This document shows, piece by piece, positions 27,167-35,908 of a stretch of 64,000 nucleotides of DNA (positions within the stretch are counted from its first letter, which is position 1; each line of letters begins with the position of its first letter). Origin of the DNA: JADKCZ01 sp963786945 (lineage in GTDB: Bacteria; Myxococcota; Myxococcia; Myxococcales; Anaeromyxobacteraceae); contig CAWBAO010000001.1 in NCBI GenBank assembly GCA_963786945.1, positions 372,001 to 436,000 of the forward strand, in the 5' to 3' direction. The translations under genes were made by a program, and so were the position numbers. The notes under the pieces were generated by a model. That model saw only the letters and a program-made list of their open reading frames with translations, was not told the DNA's origin and did not search any database.

Positions 27167-28004
27167 GCGGCCCTTCCGGCCAGAGCAGCCGCACCAGCTT
27201 CGGCCTCACGCCGGCCGCCTCGCACAGCGCCCGCAGCCGCTCGCGGGCGCGGGCGTCGCCGGCCCGCACCTTCTTGCCGAGGATGAGCTCGTTCTTGAGC
27301 GAGTGCTCCCAGCCGGCCAGCTCGGTCACGGTCACGGAGTAGCCGCTGGCCGTGAGCGCCAGGGCCCGGACCACGTTGGTGAGGTGCGATCCGAACTCGC
27401 GGCGGTGCCAGGGGTGCTCGAAGAGCGGGGCCAGCAGCGGCGCCGGCGCCTCGGCCCGCTCCAGCTGCCTGGCGACCTCGGCCTGGCAGCAGGGGACCAC
27501 CGCCACGTGGTCGGCGCCGTGGCGGATGGCCAGCGCCAGCGCGTCGTCGGTGGCGGTGTCGCAGGCGTGGAGCGCGGTGACCAGGTGGACCCGGGCCGGC
27601 GGCGCCGCCGCGCCGATCTCGGCCTGCTCGAAGGCCATGCGCGAGTAGCCCAGCCGGCCCGCCAGCGCCCGCGCCTTCTCCACCAGCTCGGCGCGGGCCT
27701 CGATGGCGTGGAGCGTCCCCTTGCCGGCCGGCGCCAGGAAGAGCTGGTAGAGGATGAAGCCGAGGTAGCTCTTGCCGGCGCCGCAGTCGACCACCACCGG
27801 CTCGCCGAAGCGGGCCAGGACGTCGTCGATCGCCGGCGCCAGCAGCCGGGCCAGGTGGTTCACCTGCTTCAGCTTGCGCAGGCTGTCGGCGTTGAGGTGG
27901 CCGTCGCGGGTGAGGATGTGGAGGGCCTGGAGCAGCTCGGGCGACTGGCCGGGGGCCAGCTCGCGGGCCGCCTCGCTCCCCTTCTTCTGCGTGCGACCGG
28001 ACAT
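27156..28004 (-). CDS. class I SAM-dependent methyltransferase (METTL25/GSTCD-like)
   Basis: A 282-residue methyltransferase. The SAM loop is VVDCGAGKSYLGFILYQLF, followed by HAIEARAELVEKARALAGRL and the characteristic ALHACDTATDDALALAIRHG and VVPCCQAEVARQL, where the paired cysteines fit the Methyltransf_32 group. The substrate is unknown; homologues are linked to RNA or protein targets. ATG 28004 is used; a GTG at 28013 would add three residues. It diverges from the small secreted protein at 28079. Confidence 0.7.
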   Translation of the reverse strand: MSGRTQKKGSEAARELAPGQSPELLQALHILTRDGHLNADSLRKLKQVNHLARLLAPAIDDVLARFGEPVVVDCGAGKSYLGFILYQLFLAPAGKGTLHAIEARAELVEKARALAGRLGYSRMAFEQAEIGAAAPPARVHLVTALHACDTATDDALALAIRHGADHVAVVPCCQAEVARQLERAEAPAPLLAPLFEHPWHRREFGSHLTNVVRALALTASGYSVTVTELAGWEHSLKNELILGKKVRAGDARARERLRALCEAAGVRPKLVRLLWPEGPPAA

Positions 28005-28078
28005 GCCGGGCACTCTACCGTGCGGCGCCCCGGCGGGGGACCGTTGACCGGTCCCCGGGCCGGTGGGAGGCTCGGTCC

Positions 28079-28402
28079 ATGCGCACCCCAGCCGCCCTCG
28101 CCGTCGCCGTCACCCTGCTCGCCTCGGGAGCGGCTCCGGCCGCGGCCGACGACGGCGCCGTCAAGCTGGTGCTGGAGGTCGGGCAGCGGGCCACCGTGGG
28201 CGGCGCCAGCGGGAAGTGCGACGACCCGGGCATCGCCACCATCACGCTGGACGCGCAGGCCGTCATCACCGCGGTCAAGCCGGGTCGCACCACCTGCTCG
28301 GCGCGGGTGGGCGGGTTCCTCCACGTCTACGACGTGAAGGTCGTGGCGCCGGGCGGCGCTCCCACCGCGCCGCCCCGGCCCGGTGACGCCACGGGACGCT
28401 AG
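28079..28402 (+). CDS. small secreted protein resembling pilus-formation N-terminal / Big-type domains
   Basis: A 107-residue exported protein: signal peptide to about residue 24, then one beta domain with VLEVGQRATVGGASGKCDDP and ITAVKPGRTTCSARVGGFLH, a pattern of the T2SS/T3SS pilus-formation N-domain and of Big2-type Ig domains (short strand, GxT turn, closing VYDVKVV). Two cysteines probably form a disulfide. The C-terminus is proline-rich. It converges on the ABC-F gene with a 44-base gap holding a hairpin. Confidence 0.5.
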   Translation: MRTPAALAVAVTLLASGAAPAAADDGAVKLVLEVGQRATVGGASGKCDDPGIATITLDAQAVITAVKPGRTTCSARVGGFLHVYDVKVVAPGGAPTAPPRPGDATGR

Positions 28403-28406
28403 CACC

Positions 28407-28428
28407 CGGCCGGTCCCGGGGCCGGCCG
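28407..28428. terminator. hairpin between convergent genes
   Basis: CGGCCGG, eight-base loop, CCGGCCG: a perfect 7-bp stem just after the stop of the small secreted protein and before the stop of the ABC-F gene on the other strand. Confidence 0.4.
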
Positions 28429-28446
28429 CCGCGGCCCCCGGCCCCC

Positions 28447-30045
28447 CTACCGGTGCGCCTCGGCGAGATCCGGGTGCTTCTCGACGAAGTCGTCGAAGGT
28501 GCCGGGGAAGTCGAGCACCGGCTCCCCCTTGTGGATCGACCAGATCCGCGTCCCCACCTCGCGGATCAGCTCCTGGTCGTGGGTGACGATGAGGATGGTC
28601 CCCTCGTACCGCTGCAGCCCCTCGGAGAGGGCCGCGATCGACTGCAGGTCGAGGTGGTTGGTGGGCTCGTCGAGCACCAGCACGTTGTCCTTGAAGAGCA
28701 TGAGCTTCGACATCAGCAGCCGGACCGTCTCGCCGCCGGAGAGGGTGGCGGTCGGCTTCATGCGCTCCTCGCCGGAGAAGAGCATGCGGCCGAGCAGGCC
28801 GGAGATCTCCTCGTTGGAGAGCTTGTCCTCCAGCTCGCGCAGCCAGCCGAAGGCCGTGGTGCCGGGGCGGATGACCCCGGCCTGGTCCTGCGGCAGGTAG
28901 CCGACCTGGGCCTGGTGGCCCCACTTCACGTGGCCGCGGTCCGGCTTCAGGTCGCCGGCGATCATCCTCGCCAGCGTGGTCTTGCCCGCGCCGTTCTTGC
29001 CGATGATGCAGACCTTCTCGCCCCGCGTCACCAGGGCGCTGAACTCCCTGATGACCTGCTCGTCGCCGTAGTGCTTGGAGATCCCCTCCACGGTGAGGGT
29101 CTGCCGCCCGCTGGGCACCTTCTGCTCGAACTTGATGAAGGGGGCGGCGATGTTGGACCGCTTCATGTCCTCCAGCTTCAGCTTCTGCATGGCCCGGATG
29201 CGGCTCTGCACCTGCGAGGCGCGGGTCCCGGCGTGGAAGCGGGCCACGAAGTCCTGGAGCTGGGCCACCTTCTTCTTCTTCTCGGCGTTCTCCGCCTCGA
29301 CCCGGCTGCGGACCTGGCCCTTCTGCCGGACCATGTCGTCGTAGCCGCCGGGGTAGAGGATGATGGCCTCGTAGTCGATGTCGGCGATGTGCGTGCAGAT
29401 CGAGTTGAGGAAGTGGCGGTCGTGGCTGATGGTGACCAGCACCCCCTCGTAGGCGTGGAGGAACCTCTCCAGCCAGCGGATCGACTCGATGTCGAGGTGG
29501 TTGGTCGGCTCGTCGAGGAGCAGCCCCTGGGGCTTGCCGAAGAGGGCCTGGGCCAGCAGCACCCGCAGCTTGTAGCCGCCGGCCAGCGCCCGCATGGGCT
29601 GGTCGTGGAACTCGGCGTCGACGCCCAGGCCGGAGAGCAGCTCGCCGGCGGTGGCCTCGGCGGCGTAGCCGTCCTCCTCGGCGATGGTCCCCTCCAGCTC
29701 GGCCAGCCGCATGCCGTCCTCGTCGGTCATCTCCGGCCTGGCGAGCAGCGCCTCCTTCTCGGAGAGGGCCGCCCAGAGCGGGAGGTTCCCCATCAGCACG
29801 GTGTCGACGACCCGCGAGTCCTCGTAGCGGTAGTGATCCTGGCGCAGGATGCCGAGCCGCCGGGGACGGAGGACCCGGCCGCTGTCCGGCTCCTCGTCGC
29901 CGGCGAGGATCTTCATGAAGGTGGTCTTGCCGGCGCCGTTGGGCCCGGTCAGCCCGTAGCGGTTTCCCGGCGCGAACGAGACGTCCACGTCCTCGAAGAG
30001 CTTCTTGGGGCCGAAGGCCTTGCTGACTTCCTGGACCGAGATCAT
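28447..30045 (-). CDS. ABC-F family translation ATPase (YbiT-like)
   Basis: A 532-residue soluble protein with two ABC cassettes. Walker A sites are TGPNGAGKTTFMKIL and IGKNGAGKTTLARMI; both Walker B regions carry the ABC-F form LDEPTNHLDIES and LDEPTNHLDLQS. A charged linker (VEAENAEKKKKVAQLQDFVA) joins them, and there are no membrane helices. ABC-F proteins act on stalled or drug-bound ribosomes. Length and linker fit the YbiT group rather than Uup or EttA. ATG 30045 starts at the canonical MISVQEVSKAFG. Confidence 0.9.
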   Translation of the reverse strand: MISVQEVSKAFGPKKLFEDVDVSFAPGNRYGLTGPNGAGKTTFMKILAGDEEPDSGRVLRPRRLGILRQDHYRYEDSRVVDTVLMGNLPLWAALSEKEALLARPEMTDEDGMRLAELEGTIAEEDGYAAEATAGELLSGLGVDAEFHDQPMRALAGGYKLRVLLAQALFGKPQGLLLDEPTNHLDIESIRWLERFLHAYEGVLVTISHDRHFLNSICTHIADIDYEAIILYPGGYDDMVRQKGQVRSRVEAENAEKKKKVAQLQDFVARFHAGTRASQVQSRIRAMQKLKLEDMKRSNIAAPFIKFEQKVPSGRQTLTVEGISKHYGDEQVIREFSALVTRGEKVCIIGKNGAGKTTLARMIAGDLKPDRGHVKWGHQAQVGYLPQDQAGVIRPGTTAFGWLRELEDKLSNEEISGLLGRMLFSGEERMKPTATLSGGETVRLLMSKLMLFKDNVLVLDEPTNHLDLQSIAALSEGLQRYEGTILIVTHDQELIREVGTRIWSIHKGEPVLDFPGTFDDFVEKHPDLAEAHR

Positions 30046-30269
30046 TGGGAGGCGGGTTCTAGCGGATGGGCGACCGTTCCGGAAGCCCACCGGCCGGCAC
30101 CCCGTACGGGTCATGTCCTGGGCAACGGGGCTCCGGGGACGGTCCGCGCGCACCCCCCGGCCCGCGGGCGCGGCGAGGCCGCACCCGCGCGGGGATCGAC
30201 GATCGTGGCACCCTGAACCACCGGGGCCGGACCAGTTGCCTTCGCGTGGAGCCGGCCGCACGTTCTTGG

Positions 30270-30857
30270 ATGATGTCTGCGTTTCTCGGCCTCGTGGCGA
30301 TGACCGCCCTGATGCTGGGGTGGCGGTTCCTGATGCTGCCGACCACCGGGGTCCACGCCCGCGTGCCTCGCCACGGCGGCGTGGCGGTGCTGCGGCCGCC
30401 GCGCGGGCGGAACCTGATGCTCGCCGGCCTGGCGCTCGCCCCGACCCTCATCCTGCTGGAGCTCCTCCTCCAGGCCAGGCAGCTGACCCGGGCCGACCAG
30501 GCCGGGCTGGCCCTGGCGCTGGCGCTCCTCGCCTGTGGCGGTGCGGCGGCCATCTCGCTGCTGGCCGCCGAGTTCCGCCAGGAGGTCCGCGTCGACCCGG
30601 AGCACCTCGAGAGCGTCTTCGTCCTCACCACCAAGCGGATGCGCTGGAAGGAGGTGCAGCGGATCCGCTGGAACCCCGCCTCGGGCTGGTTCTTCCTGGC
30701 GGCCGCCGGCGCCTGGCTCTGGGTCCCGGTCGACTTCGACGGCATCGGCGACTTCGCCGAGCTGGCCCTGGCGGCGCTGCCGCCCGCCGTGCTGGGCGCC
30801 TCGCTGGAGACGCGGCGGGAGCTGGAGGAGCTGGCGGCTACCGCCCGAACAGCTTGA
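30270..30857 (+). CDS. membrane protein with PH-like domain, unknown function
   Basis: About 195 residues with three N-terminal hydrophobic segments (MSAFLGLVAMTALMLGW; LMLAGLALAPTLILLELLLQ; AGLALALALLACGGAAAISL) followed by a beta-rich domain, EVRVDPEHLESVFVLTTKRM and KEVQRIRWNPASGWFFLAAA, typical of bacterial PH-like (bPH) domains. No known partner. Start at the first of two ATGs at 30270/30273. Its last 20 bases overlap the 3' end of the convergent sulfatase gene. Confidence 0.5.
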   Translation: MMSAFLGLVAMTALMLGWRFLMLPTTGVHARVPRHGGVAVLRPPRGRNLMLAGLALAPTLILLELLLQARQLTRADQAGLALALALLACGGAAAISLLAAEFRQEVRVDPEHLESVFVLTTKRMRWKEVQRIRWNPASGWFFLAAAGAWLWVPVDFDGIGDFAELALAALPPAVLGASLETRRELEELAATARTA

Positions 30858-32694
30858 GGATGCGTGGGGCCTCGGCGGTGAAGCGCGCCTCGGCGTCGGG
30901 GAGCGGCCGGTCGAACGGGTCGGTGATGGTGACGCCGCCGAAGCCGGCGTCGATGCCGCTGAAGGCCACCTTGAGGTCCTTGCCGATGGCGGCGAACTTG
31001 GGCTCCCATCCCACCGTGGTGAGCACGAACCGGTCCTGGGGCGCGTCGAACATCGACATCCCGTCCGAGTAGAGCTCCGGCGGGTGGGTGTCGCCCAGCA
31101 GCCGGAGCAGGGTCGGCACCACGTCGGCGTGGCTGGTGGGCGCGTCGCGCCGCCCCACCGGCACCCCTTCGCCCGTCACCACCATGGGCACGTGGAGCTG
31201 CTGCTCGGTGAGCGCCGAGCCGTGGCCCACGTGCCCCTGCTCGCGCATCTCCTCGCCGTGGTCGCCGGTGACCATCACCAGCGGCTTGCGGCCGCGCTTC
31301 CGCTCCATCCAGGAGAGGAACTCGTCCACCTTCATGTCGGCCTCGAAGGCCGAGTTGCGGGCCCGGTTGAGGATGAGGTCGCCGGGCGCCTCGCTGGCCT
31401 TGAGGATCCCCTCCCCGCTCCAGACCGGCGAGAACCTGGCCGCCCGCGGCGGGTAGGTGTAGTTGAAGTGGGTCCCCACGAAGAAGAGGAAGAGGAAGAC
31501 CGGCTGGTCTCCCGCCTGCTCCACGAAGCGGCGTCCCTCCTTGAGCATGGCGGCGTCGGTCTGCTCCGGGTTGAGGTCGTGCGGCCAGTCGGTCTCCAGG
31601 GACTGCTTCACGTCGCCGAAGACCTGGTCGCGCAGCCCCATCCAGTCCACCGAGGAGGCGGCCAGGAACTTGGACTGGTAGCCGTTGGCGGAGAAGGCCC
31701 GGAAGAGGAGCGGCTTGCGCCCGGCCCCGACCACGGCGTCGAGCTTGTGGGCCTCCAGGCCGAACAGCAGCCCGAAGACGGTGAAGTAGGTGGTGGGGGC
31801 GAGCGCGTAGTGGCGCTCGAAGATGGTCCCGCCGCTGGTGGCGCGCGCCCAGAGCAGCGGCATCACCTGCGGATCGAGGTAGTCGGCCCGGGCGCTCTCC
31901 AGCAGGACGAAGACCACGTCGGGCTTGCGGGTGAACTTCACCTCGGCGGGGTCGATCCCGGGGGGGAGCCTCACCGCGCTCTCCCCGGAGACGCCCTTGA
32001 GCGGGCTGCCCAGCACCGGGCGTCCGGTCAGCTTCTCCCAGAACTTGCCCATCCGGACCGGCGCCTGCAGCGGCAGCGCCTGGCCGGCCGCGAAGACGCC
32101 CGGCCCGCCGAAGAAGGCGACGCTGGCCGAGTAGAGCCGCTCCCCGGTGGCCAGCAGCAGCAGCGCCAGGGCCACCCTCCAGACCGGCTTCGGGGAGGTG
32201 AAGTGGCGCAGGAACCAGGTGCCGACCACCACCTCGGCCGCCAGCCAGCCCAGCCCCTCGGCGAGGAACCAGGCCACGTCGGACATGGGGATGCCGGTCT
32301 CGCGCAGCGCGTTCGGCTGGATGGCCACGCGCAGGAAGAAGCCGTTGATGTGGAAGCCGACCGCGGCGTAGGTGCGGGCGTCGATGGCCAGCACCAGGGT
32401 GGCCAGCGCCGTCAGGACGGGGAAGGTCCAGCGGTAGAGCCGGCGCGAGAGCGAGAGCGGCAGCGCCACCACCCAGAGCGCCAGCGCCAGCGTCAGGGCC
32501 TGGATCGCGAAGGCCGGGTAGAGCGCCTTCTGGTAGCCGGCGGGGACGCCCCGCAGCGCCTGGGCGATGGGGCCGGAGTAGAGCCAGAGGAAGGCGGGGA
32601 CGTGCAGGAGCGCCCAGATCAGCCCGGGCCAGCGGGGGGAGTGCCCACCGCGGGGAGTCGCCGACCCGGGGTTCGCCTGTTCGGGAGAGGCCAT
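30838..32694 (-). CDS. inner-membrane sulfatase-family protein (YejM/PbgA- or LtaS-like)
   Basis: A 618-residue protein with five N-terminal membrane helices (DUF3413-like region to about residue 200) and a periplasmic alkaline-phosphatase-superfamily domain: VVFVLLESARADYLDPQVMP, the nucleophile-region APTTYFTVFGLLFGLEAHKL, and the metal loop VMVTGDHGEEMREQGHVGHG. YejM controls LPS supply in enterobacteria, whereas LtaS-type relatives transfer phosphoglycerol; the active-site Thr and metal ligands seem kept here, which favours a catalytic role. It shares its last 20 bases with the convergent PH-like gene. Confidence 0.82.
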   Translation of the reverse strand: MASPEQANPGSATPRGGHSPRWPGLIWALLHVPAFLWLYSGPIAQALRGVPAGYQKALYPAFAIQALTLALALWVVALPLSLSRRLYRWTFPVLTALATLVLAIDARTYAAVGFHINGFFLRVAIQPNALRETGIPMSDVAWFLAEGLGWLAAEVVVGTWFLRHFTSPKPVWRVALALLLLATGERLYSASVAFFGGPGVFAAGQALPLQAPVRMGKFWEKLTGRPVLGSPLKGVSGESAVRLPPGIDPAEVKFTRKPDVVFVLLESARADYLDPQVMPLLWARATSGGTIFERHYALAPTTYFTVFGLLFGLEAHKLDAVVGAGRKPLLFRAFSANGYQSKFLAASSVDWMGLRDQVFGDVKQSLETDWPHDLNPEQTDAAMLKEGRRFVEQAGDQPVFLFLFFVGTHFNYTYPPRAARFSPVWSGEGILKASEAPGDLILNRARNSAFEADMKVDEFLSWMERKRGRKPLVMVTGDHGEEMREQGHVGHGSALTEQQLHVPMVVTGEGVPVGRRDAPTSHADVVPTLLRLLGDTHPPELYSDGMSMFDAPQDRFVLTTVGWEPKFAAIGKDLKVAFSGIDAGFGGVTITDPFDRPLPDAEARFTAEAPRILKLFGR

Positions 32695-32797
32695 CGGCCC
32701 GGCACCCTAGCCAAAGTCGGCGCCTGGCGCCAACCGGCGGGAAGCGACGGGGGCGTGTGGTAATCAGGAGCCAGGCCCCCTTCCCTCCGAGCCCACC

Positions 32798-33538
32798 ATG
32801 ACGACGCGCCCGCTCCGCTCCCTCCTCGGCCTGCCCCGCGCCGCGGCCCCGATCCACGGCCACGAGGTGGTGGCGGTGGAGCTGCCGGGGCTCGGCACGG
32901 TGCGGCTGGCCCGCCGCCTCCAGCCCGAGGCCGGGCGCGCCCCGGCCAGCGTGGAGCCGGAGCGGGTCGGGGCCATGCGGGCGCGCCTGGGCGCCGGCGA
33001 CGTGGCGCTGGTGATCGGCTCCGCCGGGGGCGGCGAGGCGCTCGAGCTCGGGCTGGCGGTCGGGCCGGCCGGGGCGGTGGTGGTCCTCGAGGCCGACCGG
33101 GCCCTGTTCCCGGTGCTGGCCGCCAACGCCGCCCTCAACCGGGACCGGCTCCGGCTGCACCCGCACCTGGTCGCCGTGGCCCGGGCCGGCGCGCTGGCGC
33201 CGCCCTTCGGCATCGAGGCCCTCCCGCTGGAGGCGTTCCTCGCGGCCCGCCACGCCGAGCTGCTGGGGCGGCTCCGCTGGGTCTCGTTCCGCTTCGGGGC
33301 CCACGGCCCCTCGCTGCTCGAGGCGCTGAGGCCGCTGCTGGCCGCTCGCCGCCCCCTGCTGCGCGTCGCGGTCGGCCGCAGCGCCCGCCGGCCACAGCGG
33401 CAGGCCCTGCTCTCCGCCCTCGGCGAGCTGGGCTACCGCGTCGAGTGGTTCGGCGGCGACGGGGGGCCGGGCGCCGAGCCCCCCACCGAGGCCAGCGCCC
33501 TGCGCCGCCCGCGGCTCGACCTGCTGGCGGTCCCTTGA
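32798..33538 (+). CDS. FkbM-like methyltransferase, degenerate
   Basis: A 246-residue protein. A Rossmann-type core is visible in VALVIGSAGGGEALELGLAV, VVVLEADRALFPVLAANAAL and LPLEAFLAARHAELLGRLRW, in the order seen in FkbM-type O-methyltransferases. The usual acidic and substrate residues are weakly kept, so enzymatic activity is uncertain. The 3' end is imperfectly duplicated just downstream. ATG 32798 begins MTTRPLRSLLG; no distinctive operon partner. Confidence 0.5.
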   Translation: MTTRPLRSLLGLPRAAAPIHGHEVVAVELPGLGTVRLARRLQPEAGRAPASVEPERVGAMRARLGAGDVALVIGSAGGGEALELGLAVGPAGAVVVLEADRALFPVLAANAALNRDRLRLHPHLVAVARAGALAPPFGIEALPLEAFLAARHAELLGRLRWVSFRFGAHGPSLLEALRPLLAARRPLLRVAVGRSARRPQRQALLSALGELGYRVEWFGGDGGPGAEPPTEASALRRPRLDLLAVP

Positions 33539-33570
33539 CCAAGCGGCTCGACCTTCTCGCGATCCCTTGA
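33512..33570. repeat. imperfect 27-bp tandem copy of a gene tail including its stop
   Basis: Bases 33512-33538 (last codons of the FkbM-like gene, RLDLLAVP then stop) recur at 33544-33570 as RLDLLAIP then stop, 24 of 27 bases identical, separated by five bases. The second copy has no gene body in front of it. It may be the tail of a deleted paralogue or a local duplication. Confidence 0.75.
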
Positions 33571-33585
33571 TAGGGAAGATCATCC

Positions 33586-34209
33586 ATGTCCGGCCAGCCC
33601 GCTCGCTCCCGCCTCGGTGACGTCCTCATCGACGCCGGCGTGCTCACCCGCGAGCAGCTCGAGCGCGCCCTCGCCGAGCAGGCGGCCTGGGGCGGACGGC
33701 TGGGCCAGATCCTGCTCAACCTCGGCCTGGTCGAGGAGGGCAACCTGGCCTCGGCCATCGGCCGCCAGCTCGGCCTCCGGGTCGTCGACCTCGACCGGCT
33801 CAAGCTGACGGCGGGCGTCAGCCAGCTCCTGCCGCTGGAGGTGGCCGAGCGGTACGGGGTCATGCCGCTGGGCCGGCGCGACGAGCCGCGGCGGCTGCTG
33901 CTGGCCTGCTTCGACCCGACCATGGCCGAGGCCGTGGAGGAGGCCCAGCGGGCCTCCGGGCTCAAGGGCGAGGTCTACGTGGCCACCTCCTCGGCCATCG
34001 AGCGGGCCATCCGGCGCGTCTACTACGGCGAGGCCACCCCCGCGCCGGTCCCCGGCGCCGGCGCCTACTCGGTCACCCGCCACACCCGCGACCCCTCCGA
34101 GCTCGGCACCATGGGAGAGGACGTGGTGGAGCGGGTCACCGAGCTGGAGCGCGAGGTCGTGAAGCTCCGGCAGATGGTCGAGACGCTCATCCGCCCGGCG
34201 CCGCGCTGA
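33586..34209 (+). CDS. stand-alone MshEN-domain protein (predicted c-di-GMP receptor)
   Basis: A 207-residue protein matching the N-terminal domain of GspE/PilB/MshE ATPases but without an ATPase. Two consecutive 24-residue MshEN motifs are complete: the first starts RLGDVLIDAGVLTREQLERA and ends LAEQ, the second starts RLGQILLNLGLVEEGNLASA and ends IGRQ; together they form a c-di-GMP site in MshE. A typical VVDLDRLKLTAGVSQLLP region follows, then a C-terminal coiled coil (ERVTELEREVVKLRQMVETL). It probably senses c-di-GMP and acts through its coiled coil. Confidence 0.82.
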   Translation: MSGQPARSRLGDVLIDAGVLTREQLERALAEQAAWGGRLGQILLNLGLVEEGNLASAIGRQLGLRVVDLDRLKLTAGVSQLLPLEVAERYGVMPLGRRDEPRRLLLACFDPTMAEAVEEAQRASGLKGEVYVATSSAIERAIRRVYYGEATPAPVPGAGAYSVTRHTRDPSELGTMGEDVVERVTELEREVVKLRQMVETLIRPAPR

Positions 34210-34256
34210 CCCGTGCCGGTGCCTGCCGTCCGCCGTCGCACCGCCAGGCCAGGCCC

Positions 34257-35216
34257 GTGACGGCGACCCACCTCCAGCCCATCTTCGCCGCCTGCGCCCC
34301 GGGGCTCGAGCCGGTGCTGGCCGCCGAGCTGCGCGAGCTCGGGCTCACCGCCACCGAGACGCCCGGTGGCGTGGAGGCCCGCGGCGAGGACGGCGCGGCG
34401 CTGGTCTGCCTCGCCTCCCGCGTCGCCGAGACCGTCCGGCTCCGGGTCTACGACGGGCCCGGCCAGGGCTTCGACGGCGCCCGCGCCGAGGCGCTGCGAC
34501 GCTTCGGGGCCGACGCCGACCTGCACGTGCGCCGGGCCCGGGGCCGGGTGACCCTCTCGGTGGACGCGGCCGGCGAGCCGCTGCACCGCCGCGGCTGGCG
34601 GGCCCGCATCGGCGCGGCGCCGCTGCGCGAGACGCTGGCCGCCGCCCTGCTGCGCGTGGCCGGCTGGACCGGCGACCGCCCCTTCCTCGACCCCATGTGC
34701 GGCTCGGGCACGCTGGCCATCGAGGCGGCGCTCATGGCGGCCCGGCGCGCCCCCGGCCTCGACCGGACCTTCGCCTTCGAGCGCTTCCCCGGCCACGACG
34801 CCCGCCGCACCGCCCGGCTGCGCGAGCGGCTCCGCGCCGAGGCCCGGCCGGTCACCGTCCCCATCCACGCCTCCGACCGGAACATGGGGGTGCTGCGCCT
34901 GGCCCAGAAGAACGCCGCCGCGGCCGGCGTCGAGGCGGTGGTGCGCTTCGAGCGGGCCGACGCCGCCGTGGCCCTTCCGCCACCCGGGGGCGCCGGGGTC
35001 TGCGCCGTCAACCCGCCCTTCGGCGTCCGGCTCGACGAGGACGCGGCCGGCGCCTGGCGCTCCCTCGGGCAGCTGGCGCTGCGCCTCCCCGGCTGGACGC
35101 TGGTGGTGCTCGGTCCAGACCGGGGCCTGGAGCGGCTGCTGCCGCTGCCCCCGCGGCAGGCCATCCCCGTCCGCAACGGCGGGCTGGCCTGCCAGGTGCT
35201 GACGTACCAGCTCTGA
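34257..35216 (+). CDS. THUMP-domain class I RNA methyltransferase, RlmL-N-like (paralogue 1)
   Basis: A 319-residue RNA methyltransferase. An N-terminal ferredoxin-like/THUMP part is followed by the SAM site FLDPMCGSGTLAIEAALMA and the catalytic motif AVNPPFG, the N-P-P-F/Y-G form of m2G enzymes. GEPLHRRGWRARIG and APGLDRTFAFERF are family markers shared with the gene at 53853. It likely modifies a guanine base in rRNA or tRNA. GTG 34257; a hairpin terminator follows. Confidence 0.82.
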   Translation: MTATHLQPIFAACAPGLEPVLAAELRELGLTATETPGGVEARGEDGAALVCLASRVAETVRLRVYDGPGQGFDGARAEALRRFGADADLHVRRARGRVTLSVDAAGEPLHRRGWRARIGAAPLRETLAAALLRVAGWTGDRPFLDPMCGSGTLAIEAALMAARRAPGLDRTFAFERFPGHDARRTARLRERLRAEARPVTVPIHASDRNMGVLRLAQKNAAAAGVEAVVRFERADAAVALPPPGGAGVCAVNPPFGVRLDEDAAGAWRSLGQLALRLPGWTLVVLGPDRGLERLLPLPPRQAIPVRNGGLACQVLTYQL

Positions 35217-35235
35217 CCCGGCGTCATGGCTCGCG

Positions 35236-35262
35236 GCCGGCGTCGAGCGCGTCGACGCCGGC
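35236..35262 (+). terminator. hairpin after the first RNA methyltransferase gene
   Basis: GCCGGCGTCGA, loop GCGCG, TCGACGCCGGC: a perfect 11-bp stem about 20 bases after the stop at 35216. No U-rich tail. Confidence 0.6.
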
Positions 35263-35298
35263 GTGGTCGGCGGCCGCCTCGCCACGGCCACCAACAGG

Positions 35299-35313
35299 TC
35301 ACGACCTCTTCAC
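35299..35313 (+). promoter_or_regulatory. possible Pho box upstream of the phosphatase operon
   Basis: TCAC occurs at 35299 and 35310, an 11-base period, within AGGTCACGACCTCTTCACGG, about 80 bases before the start of the two-gene phosphatase operon. The spacing is that of PhoB direct repeats and the TCAC core agrees with the stronger candidate sites near pst. The flanking bases match only partly. Confidence 0.3.
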
Positions 35314-35380
35314 GGACGGTCGGCGCACCAGCCGCTAGCTTCGGGACCAGACGCTTCGCCGCTCCCGAAGGGGCGCTCCC

Positions 35381-35908
35381 ATGTCCAGGCTGCTCCCGCT
35401 GCTGCCACTTCTCCTGCTGGCCGACCTGCCGGCCCCCGCGCCAGGGCAGGGCGTGCCGGTCCAGCTCTCCTTCTCCGAGCTGCTGGAAGCCGGCCCCACG
35501 CTGGCCCCCTCGCCGAAGCTCGCAGCCCTGGCGGGGCGGCGGGTCCGGCTCGTCGGCTTCATGGTGGAGCTCGAGGATCCGCTTCGGGGCGCCTTCTACC
35601 TCACGGCCCGGCCGGTTCGCTGCGACGAGGGCGGCGGCGGCACCGGGGACCTGCCGCCCGATGCGGTCCTGGTCATCGTGCGGTCCGCCTCCGACCAGGA
35701 GATTCCCTTCTACCCCGGCGCCATCGAGGTCGCTGGCGTCCTCGGCCTGGGCCCGGTGGCGCACGCGGAGGGACGACCCTCCTTCTTCAGGATCACGCTC
35801 CACCGCCCCCAGGACATCGAGCAACCCGCCCCGGCGTCGCCTCCCGGCGCCGGCTCGCCGACACCCCAGTCTCACCGCACCACACCCGAAGGAGGTCAGG
35901 TCCCATGA
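35381..35908 (+). CDS. secreted protein of unknown function (DUF3299-like), coupled to phosphatase
   Basis: A 175-residue exported protein: signal peptide to about residue 22, then a domain with LSFSELLEAGPTLAPSPKLA and LAGRRVRLVGFMVELEDPLR, a beta-rich OB-like layout seen in DUF3299-type proteins, and a Pro-rich tail. The TGA overlaps the ATG of the alkaline phosphatase gene (ATGA), and the strong AAGGAGGT for that gene lies within this gene's last codons. It may help in phosphate scavenging, but this is inference from the coupling only. Confidence 0.5.
   Translation: MSRLLPLLPLLLLADLPAPAPGQGVPVQLSFSELLEAGPTLAPSPKLAALAGRRVRLVGFMVELEDPLRGAFYLTARPVRCDEGGGGTGDLPPDAVLVIVRSASDQEIPFYPGAIEVAGVLGLGPVAHAEGRPSFFRITLHRPQDIEQPAPASPPGAGSPTPQSHRTTPEGGQVP

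Noticed and set aside
30059..33583. Very long minus-strand frame covering the sulfatase and FkbM-like loci
   Set aside because: It contains no motif of the sulfatase, which lies in another minus frame with all family residues; a product of high GC.
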